Positions 5,689-5,964 of a DNA stretch of 5,964 nt are shown here, piece by piece. The stretch comes from Bianquea renquensis (GTDB taxonomy: Bacteria > Bacillota > Clostridia > Lachnospirales > Bianqueaceae). The notes under the pieces were generated by a model. The model was not told where the DNA came from, did not search any database, and saw nothing but the letters and a program-made list of their open reading frames with translations. The DNA lies in contig NZ_JACRSQ010000061.1 in NCBI RefSeq assembly GCF_014384895.1, forward strand, positions 1 through 5,964, in the 5' to 3' direction. The position numbers were made by a program, and so were the translations under genes. Within the stretch, counting starts at the first letter, position 1. Every line of letters starts with the position of its first letter.

Positions 5689-5964
5689 TTACAGATTTTT
5701 AGAGAGATCTGCCACTCCTTTCAGAAGCAGGGGAGACTGTACCACCTGCTTCGGGGGGATTCTTGTTATCCCGAAAAGGTGTGCAACTGAATCGCCATAA
5801 AGGAAGGAAAACAGCTCAAAGGGTGTCTTCCCGCCATAAATGGAACGGCTGACCGAATTCACATGGGAGAAGATGAGGTCAACCGTATCCTGCGAAAAGT
5901 CATCGAAGGAAGAGCCCTTCGGGACAATGTCACGGAAAAGGGTATGGTTCTTTTCAATAAAGGG
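5689..5964 (-). CDS. IS30-family transposase, C-terminal part (N-terminus outside window)
   Basis: The visible 91 residues read PFIEKNHTLFRDIVPKGSSF at the window edge, then a DDFSQDTVDLIFSHVNSVSR segment, then GGKTPFELFSFLYG and a LFGITRIPPKQVV tail, ending at TAA (complement of 5689-5691). The pattern EKNH..R...PKG.SF..., HVNS.SR and P.E.F.FLYG is typical of the catalytic C-terminus of IS30-family DDE transposases. The glutamate at visible residue 4 (complement of 5953-5955) is probably the last acidic residue of the catalytic triad; the two aspartates are off the window. There is no frameshift or stop in the visible part, so the element could be intact. The + strand frame at 5563-5790 is largely antisense to this gene and is not annotated. 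Confidence 0.88.
   Translation of the reverse strand, partial: PFIEKNHTLFRDIVPKGSSFDDFSQDTVDLIFSHVNSVSRSIYGGKTPFELFSFLYGDSVAHLFGITRIPPKQVVQSPLLLKGVADLSKNL

Larger units (their letters stand above)
5594..5964 (-). mobile_element. IS30-family insertion sequence, 3'-terminal part (continues past window)
   Basis: The - strand carries the C-terminal third of an IS30-type transposase followed by a terminator-like hairpin. The end of the element must therefore lie to the left of the hairpin. The exact end cannot be fixed because the other terminal inverted repeat and target duplication are outside the window. A likely place is around 5594-5613, where the composition changes and a GATTGCAAACTG stretch could be the outer inverted repeat; the true end could lie anywhere between about 5563 and 5605. 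The element points towards the birA operon and is convergent with it. Confidence 0.7.

Noticed and set aside
5563..5790. A 75-codon + strand frame starting with GTG
   Set aside because: From 5689 on it is antisense to the IS30 transposase, and before that it covers the transposase terminator hairpin. The GTG has no ribosome binding site of its own, being directly preceded by the TAA of the 17-codon ORF.
1..5964. CRISPR array, tRNA or rRNA gene, riboswitch or T-box
   Set aside because: No regularly spaced repeats, tRNA-like cloverleaf or conserved leader motif was seen by reading; a covariance-model search would be needed to exclude weak cases.

Overview
The window is a core housekeeping block of a Firmicute, most likely a Lachnospiraceae-type Clostridia. 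The gene order tilS-hpt-ftsH is classic for Firmicutes. It is followed by a one-domain-longer, repressor-type birA and a small protein resembling the Lachnospiraceae-associated DUF6145 family. Strong GGAGG-type ribosome binding sites and roughly balanced base composition fit this assignment. It is inferred from gene content only.

Layout: bases 1-118 are the 3' tail of a group II intron on the + strand, with a complete domain V and a domain VI carrying a bulged branch-point adenosine. Bases 119-215 hold a small inverted repeat and an extended -10 promoter for tilS. Three + strand genes follow: tilS (216-1574), hpt (1587-2108) and ftsH (2148-4022, TTG start). They are closely spaced and end at a perfect 13-bp hairpin terminator (4047-4094). 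A second + strand unit holds birA (4144-5139, ATG start) and an overlapping DUF6145-like gene (5132-5464). Past about 5465 the conserved block ends. There is a 17-codon ORF with a good ribosome binding site (5509-5562), then the 3' end of an IS30-family insertion sequence on the - strand, whose transposase C-terminus (5689-5964) runs off the window edge.

How the genes fit together: TilS makes lysidine in tRNA-Ile(CAU), Hpt salvages purine bases, and FtsH is the membrane AAA+ zinc protease. In Bacillus subtilis TilS and the Hpt homologue are reported to act together in activating ftsH, so the linkage may have regulatory meaning here too. BirA attaches biotin to carboxylases and, through its N-terminal helix-turn-helix, probably represses biotin genes.

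I see no new multi-gene system. The points most worth a second look are the two mobile elements bracketing the housekeeping block, an out-of-frame ORF with its own ribosome binding site overlapping the birA start, and the interrupted-looking region between the DUF6145-like gene and the IS30 element.
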